From contig JAINDL010000014.1 in NCBI GenBank assembly GCA_019931245.1, positions 24,400 through 88,399 of the forward strand: a DNA stretch of 64,000 nt, written 5' to 3'. The notes under the pieces are model-generated. The model was not told the DNA's origin, made no database searches, and saw only the letters and a program-made list of their open reading frames with translations. This stretch comes from Bryobacteraceae bacterium CoA2 C42 (lineage in GTDB: Bacteria; Acidobacteriota; Terriglobia; Bryobacterales; Bryobacteraceae). The position numbers and the translations under genes were made by a program. Below, one piece after another: positions 59,920 through 64,000 of this stretch (position 1 is its first letter; each line of letters starts with the position of its first letter).

Positions 59920-62900
59920 TAAAACTGCAGCCGGAGGCCGACCTGACCGGTGCGGCCCGCGCCGAAGTCGACGCCGCGGACGCCGGTGATGCGGCCGAAG
60001 TTGTTGTTGGCGATGTTGAGTTCGGGGTCGCCGAGGTTGGTCGCGTTGGGCACGTTGGTGAACGAGCCTTCGAGACGCATCGTGAGGCGTTCGACGAGGT
60101 TGAACGTCTTGGCCATGCCCATGTTCCAGCCGAAGGTGCCGGGGCCGGTGAGAATGCCGACGCCGGAGTTGCCGAAGCGGCCGATGGGGTTGGGGTCGCG
60201 GCCCGGGACGACGCCGACGGCGCAGTTGAACTGCAGGGCGCCGGGGGTGCGGCCGGGACAGAGGAAGGCGTTGCGGTCGAGCCAGACGTTGCGGTCCGGG
60301 CTGGCCACGGAGCCAGCACCGAGGCGGTCCGGACGCTGGGTGCCGCGGGAGGGGGCATCGGTGCCGGAGGGGTCGCCGCCGTTGAAGGTGGGCGTGAGGA
60401 AGGGCCCCGATTGCAGGCTCAGGATCGAGGAGATCTGCCAGCCGCCCAGGATGGCGTCGACCGCGCCGTTCGAATTGGCCATCCAGCGGCGGCCTTTGCC
60501 GAAGGGCAGTTCGTAGACCAGCGTGTTGATGCTGCGGTGGCGGCGGGTGGCGTAGACGTCACCGCGGTCGGCGCGACGGTCAAGCGAGTTGGTGACGCGG
60601 CCGCCGCCGGTCTCGCCGGCGAAGCTGCCCGGGTTGGGGCCGGCGTTGTCGCCGAGATGCTTGGCGAAGGTGTAGGCGGCGGTGAAGGTGAGGCCCGCGG
60701 AGAAGCGGCGGTTCAGCTCCACCTGACCGGCCTGGTAGATGGAGTTGGCGCCGGCGTCGCGGCTGTAGATGAGGCCCCAGTTGGGGAAGGGGCGGTCGGT
60801 GAGCGGGCGCTGGGTGAAGAAGCGCGTGGAGGGCTGGGCCTGGTTCAGATCGGGCGCCCAGGGCAGGTTGGTGGACTTGTTGGCGATGTAGGAGACGCGC
60901 AGGCCCATGGAGTTGGTCAGCTGCCGGTCGACCGAGAGGCCCCACTGCATCATGTAGGGCGGCCGGAAGTCGATCTGGTTGGCGGTGCGGAACTGGAAGG
61001 TGCCGACGTTGCCGCCGCGGACGCCGCTGGCCGAGCCGCCGGGGCGGGTCTGCGGCAGGAAGAACAGCGGCTGGCCGTTCGAACCGACGTTGCTGAACTG
61101 GCGGACGTCGCTCTGCACGGTGCCGGTGAGCGAGAAGAAGATGGAGCCGAGCAGGGCCATGTTGTAGATGCCGTAGCTGCCGCGGACAGTGGTCTTGTCG
61201 CCGATGCGGTAGGCAAAACCGAGGCGGGGCAGGAACTGGGTGTTGTAGTTCCGGCGGAGGGCTTCGGGCAGGCCGGCCTCTTTAGCGGTGACGAACGGGG
61301 TGCAGGGCACGCCCCCGATGGCGGCGCCGGGGCAGGCGTTGACGCTGAGCAGGGTGGCCGGGGCGACGAGTTGGATCGCCTTCGGGTCGGTCATGGTGAT
61401 GACGCGGCCGGTGGCGGGGACGGTGCGGTCGAAGTTGGCGATGTTGAAGCCGGCATCGGAGTAGCCGGGCTGGAACTCGTAGCGGAGGCCGAAGTCGAGG
61501 GTCAGGCGGCTGGTGGCGCGGAAGGTATCCTGCACGTAGGCCTGATAGTGAGTGCCGCGACCGTCGTTATCGGTCTGGACCACCGAGACGCTGGTTTGGA
61601 AGGGCGCGGCGAGGAGGAAGTCGCCAAAGGAGTTGCCGGTGAAGTTGCCGGAGAAGGCGAAGTTGCCGTAGTTGTCGCCCGTGGTGAAGCCGAGGTTGCT
61701 TTCGGCGCGGAGCTGGCGGATGGCGAAGCCGAACTTGAGGGTGTGCTTGCCTTTGATCCAGGTGAGGTTGTCGATGTACTGCGTGTTCCAGCTGACGCCA
61801 CGGCCCGGGCGGCCCTTTGAGAAGCCCGTGAACTGCTGAATGTCGAAGTTGGGCAGGGCGTTGAAGAAGATGTCCTTTTGAATATCCTGCAGGTTGAGCC
61901 CGTTGGTAAACGCACGGCCGTCGAAGTTGAAGACGGCGCCCGACTTGGCAAAAGAGATGCCGCCGCGGAACTCGTTGAGCAGCGTGGGCGTGATGCTCCA
62001 GGTGTAGCTGACGACGGCCTGGCGGTGGTCGTTAAAGGTGGAGTCGTTAGGCAGCAGGAGACGGTTGACCGCCTGCGAGGGGTTCTCTTTCTGGGTGAAG
62101 CGGCCGAAGACGAGGTGCTTTTCCGTGAATTGATGGTCGAGGCGCACGTCGAACTGGTTGCTGCGGGTGGTGGCGTCGAGGTTGTTGATGTAGTTGGCGT
62201 TCGAGACGCGGTTGGGGTTGCCCTGGTTCGGGTCCGGGTAGAGGGCGAGAATGGCGCGCGCGATGGAGCTGATGCGGGCCGCCGGGATGGTGTTGCCGGG
62301 GAAGGGCTGGTTGGTGAGCGGGTCGCGGACCGTGACGGTTTCGCCGGTGAAGTTGCCGGTTTTCATGGCTGCGGTGGGCACGGTGTTCTGAATCGTCGCC
62401 TGGCGGGGCAGGCGGAGGCTTTCGAGGGTGAAGAAGAAGAAGGTGCGGTTCTTGCCGTTGTAGAGCTTCGGCAGGACGACGGGCCCGCCGAGGGTGAAGC
62501 CGAAGACGTTCGAGATCTTGGCCGGCAGGGCGGCCTGGCCGAAGGACCGGGCGTCGAGGGCTTTGTTCTGGTGGTACCAGAAGGCGGCGCCGTGCAGGTT
62601 GTTGGTGCCGCCTTTCGAGATGGCGGTGACGTCGCCGGGCTGGCCGTACTCGGCGTTGTTGCCGACACCCTGGACGCGGATCTCGGCGATGGATTCGACG
62701 CTGGGGAACAGGTTCCGTTGCGGAGAGTTGCCGGTGGCCGCGGTGATGGAGATGCCGTCGACGGAGGATTCGCTCTGCGCGGGCAGGCCGCCCTGGATGG
62801 AGTAGCCGCCGCCGTTATCGGCCTGGACGCCGGGCAGGGTGGCGATGAGGGCGTAGGGGCTCGTCGAAACGCCGCGGACGTTGCCGGGCAGGTTGAGCAC

Positions 62901-63326
62901 CTTTTCCGCCGAGAGGGCCGAGGCGATCACCGGCGAGTCCGTGGCGATAACGCCGGCCGAGGAGGTGACCTCCACCTGCTGGCTGAGTTCACCCACCTGC
63001 ATGGCGGCATCGACGCGCACGGTCTGCCGGGCGGCGAGGCGAACATCGGAAGCCGCGAAGGCGCGGAAGCCGGGGGCGGAGATCTTGACAGCGTAGACGC
63101 CGGGCTTGACGTTTTGGAATTCAAAGTTGCCTTCGGCGGTGGTTTGTCCGTCGCGGGTCGTGTTTTCGCCGGTGTTGGTCAACTGTACGGTAGCGTTGGC
63201 AAGGACGGCGCCGCTGGGGTCTTTGACGGTTCCCACGACGACGCCCAGTGTGGACTGGGCAGAAGCGATGCCGCTAAGGGTACTAAGCGCCAGCGCAAGG
63301 CCGGCCAGAATTCGGAAGCGATACAT
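59919..63326 (-). CDS. Oar-like TonB-dependent receptor
   Basis: 1135 residues. Signal peptide at 1-24 (FRILAGLALALSTLSGIASA); carboxypeptidase-regulatory domain at about 28-110 (VGTVKDPSGAVLANATVQLT); plug at about 115-240 (EKVLNLPGNVRGVSTSPYAL, DVTAISKGGTNNLHGAAFWY); barrel to a terminal VGLRLQF. It resembles the other two receptors in layout but not closely in sequence blocks. No TonB, ExbB or sugar-binding partner is adjacent, so ligand and energising complex are unknown. The stop overlaps the end of the 18-bp repeat. Confidence 0.92.
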   Translation of the reverse strand: MYRFRILAGLALALSTLSGIASAQSTLGVVVGTVKDPSGAVLANATVQLTNTGENTTRDGQTTAEGNFEFQNVKPGVYAVKISAPGFRAFAASDVRLAARQTVRVDAAMQVGELSQQVEVTSSAGVIATDSPVIASALSAEKVLNLPGNVRGVSTSPYALIATLPGVQADNGGGYSIQGGLPAQSESSVDGISITAATGNSPQRNLFPSVESIAEIRVQGVGNNAEYGQPGDVTAISKGGTNNLHGAAFWYHQNKALDARSFGQAALPAKISNVFGFTLGGPVVLPKLYNGKNRTFFFFTLESLRLPRQATIQNTVPTAAMKTGNFTGETVTVRDPLTNQPFPGNTIPAARISSIARAILALYPDPNQGNPNRVSNANYINNLDATTRSNQFDVRLDHQFTEKHLVFGRFTQKENPSQAVNRLLLPNDSTFNDHRQAVVSYTWSITPTLLNEFRGGISFAKSGAVFNFDGRAFTNGLNLQDIQKDIFFNALPNFDIQQFTGFSKGRPGRGVSWNTQYIDNLTWIKGKHTLKFGFAIRQLRAESNLGFTTGDNYGNFAFSGNFTGNSFGDFLLAAPFQTSVSVVQTDNDGRGTHYQAYVQDTFRATSRLTLDFGLRYEFQPGYSDAGFNIANFDRTVPATGRVITMTDPKAIQLVAPATLLSVNACPGAAIGGVPCTPFVTAKEAGLPEALRRNYNTQFLPRLGFAYRIGDKTTVRGSYGIYNMALLGSIFFSLTGTVQSDVRQFSNVGSNGQPLFFLPQTRPGGSASGVRGGNVGTFQFRTANQIDFRPPYMMQWGLSVDRQLTNSMGLRVSYIANKSTNLPWAPDLNQAQPSTRFFTQRPLTDRPFPNWGLIYSRDAGANSIYQAGQVELNRRFSAGLTFTAAYTFAKHLGDNAGPNPGSFAGETGGGRVTNSLDRRADRGDVYATRRHRSINTLVYELPFGKGRRWMANSNGAVDAILGGWQISSILSLQSGPFLTPTFNGGDPSGTDAPSRGTQRPDRLGAGSVASPDRNVWLDRNAFLCPGRTPGALQFNCAVGVVPGRDPNPIGRFGNSGVGILTGPGTFGWNMGMAKTFNLVERLTMRLEGSFTNVPNATNLGDPELNIANNNFGRITGVRGVDFGAGRTGQVGLRLQF

Positions 63327-63384
63327 AGACTCTTAGTTTCGCTGATCTTGGTTACAGTCGTATGTCGCTGGGAGGGAAATGCCG

Positions 63385-64000
63385 TCAGGGGCGGGTTACC
63401 GGGAAGAATACCCGGCGAAAGTGGGCGGCGTCGGCGGCAGTGGCGATGCGGGCGTTGGGCTGGGCGGCGGGAACGCGGAGGAGGCGCCCGTTTTCGGGGC
63501 CCTGCCTGCGGACGCCGAGGGCGGCGTGCTCCCAGCGGGCGAGCGCGGGGTCGATGAGAACGGCGGCGGCGAGCGGGTCCCAGGCGAAGTAGCGGCCGGC
63601 GGCGAGGGAGTCGGCCTCGGCGCGGAGGATTGCGGCGGCGAGGCCGGTAAGGTTGGCGAGGTCGGCCGGGGTGAGGGGGACCTGATTGGTCGCGTCGAGG
63701 CCGACGATGCGGAGGGGCCAGCCGGCGCCGAGCACGACTTCGACGGCATGCGGGTCGAGCCAGGCGTTCCATTCGGCCGTGGGAGCCGTGGGGACGTTGC
63801 CGGGCGCGTCGAGCGCGCCGCCCATCCAGACGAAGTTGCGGAGGGGAGCACCCAGGCGGGGCTCTTGCCGGAGCGCGAGGGCGAAGTTGGTGAGGGGGCC
63901 GAGGGCGAGCACGTCGATGGGCGCGCCCCGGCGCAGGCGGCGCTCGAGGTAAGAGGAGGCTGATTCGGCCTGCGGGCGGAAGCCGGCGCTGGGATGGGAC
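63385..64000 (-). CDS. Nucleoside hydrolase (inosine-uridine preferring family), 5' end outside window
   Basis: The frame runs to the right edge, giving 204 C-terminal residues. Family blocks are PIDVLALGPLTNFALALRQE, the FVWMGGALDAPGNVP strand, EWNAWLDPHAVEVVLGAGWP, and GLDATNQVPLTPADLANL. A late WDPLAAAVLIDPALAR completes the substrate/calcium site region (the Asp of WDPLAAA is the usual ligand). The N-terminal DTDxGxDD motif is not in the window. It would split nucleosides into base and ribose. Its stop lies 58 nt from the receptor start, so the two may be co-transcribed. Confidence 0.88.
   Translation of the reverse strand, partial: SHPSAGFRPQAESASSYLERRLRRGAPIDVLALGPLTNFALALRQEPRLGAPLRNFVWMGGALDAPGNVPTAPTAEWNAWLDPHAVEVVLGAGWPLRIVGLDATNQVPLTPADLANLTGLAAAILRAEADSLAAGRYFAWDPLAAAVLIDPALARWEHAALGVRRQGPENGRLLRVPAAQPNARIATAADAAHFRRVFFPVTRP

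Overview
The window is GC-rich, densely coded chromosomal DNA. The gene families point to an Acidobacteriota bacterium of the Solibacter/Bryobacter type. It has three very large Oar-like TonB-dependent receptors with an N-terminal carboxypeptidase-regulatory domain, a DUF1501 + DUF1549/DUF1553 + WD40-cytochrome set, several Tat-type secreted sulfatases and a fucosidase, a CRTAC1/UnbV-type protein and a PQQ dehydrogenase fused to cytochrome c. The taxonomic call is an inference from families, not from a marker gene. I saw no rRNA, tRNA, CRISPR array, insertion sequence or phage gene. No stretch longer than about 300 bases lacks a gene.

Layout. 1-4962: tail of an unknown gene, an HNH endonuclease, a secreted PQQ dehydrogenase, cytidylate kinase and aspartate kinase, closed by a two-way terminator. 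4969-14373 (minus): a tightly coupled five-gene operon (ExbB-like, CobN/HmuS-like chelatase, TonB receptor, ExbD-like DUF2149, DUF4198-like) behind one promoter whose -10 box is overlapped by a 9+9 bp palindrome. It reads as energised uptake and periplasmic handling of a metal-tetrapyrrole. 14393-20406: GH29 fucosidase, DUF3050 protein, a secretin-like protein, an AAA ATPase behind a sigma-28-like promoter, and a ketose 3-epimerase. 20412-24683: a PEGA-repeat membrane protein and a divergent sulfatase. 24687-32386: an envelope-glycan cluster (three GT4 enzymes, DinB, DUF3108, a GT-methyltransferase fusion and an ABC-2 permease without its ATPase). 32393-39711 (minus): the DUF1501 / DUF1549-DUF1553 / WD40-cytochrome / PPC-domain set.

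39745-46176 (minus): a frameshifted gene and a small membrane ORF, then a coherent cassette consisting of a structured leader with terminator, an AlgI-type MBOAT, two SGNH hydrolases, a DltC-like carrier protein and a KASIII homologue whose catalytic Cys is Ser. This looks like an extracytoplasmic O-acylation machine fed by a carrier protein, and I consider it the best candidate for an undescribed system. 46180-52386 (minus): YggX, a small unknown protein behind a second sigma-28-like promoter, threonine dehydrogenase, an aldo/keto reductase, a sulfatase, MgtE and a possible toxin-antitoxin pair.

52468-59825 (plus): an AhpD-like gene with an in-frame UGA replacing the second Cys of CxxC and a bacterial SECIS-like hairpin (a selenoprotein), a NarL-type two-component pair coupled to a CRTAC1-like protein, and a TonB receptor. 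59841-64000: a terminator, an 18-bp tandem repeat, a third TonB receptor and a nucleoside hydrolase cut by the window edge.
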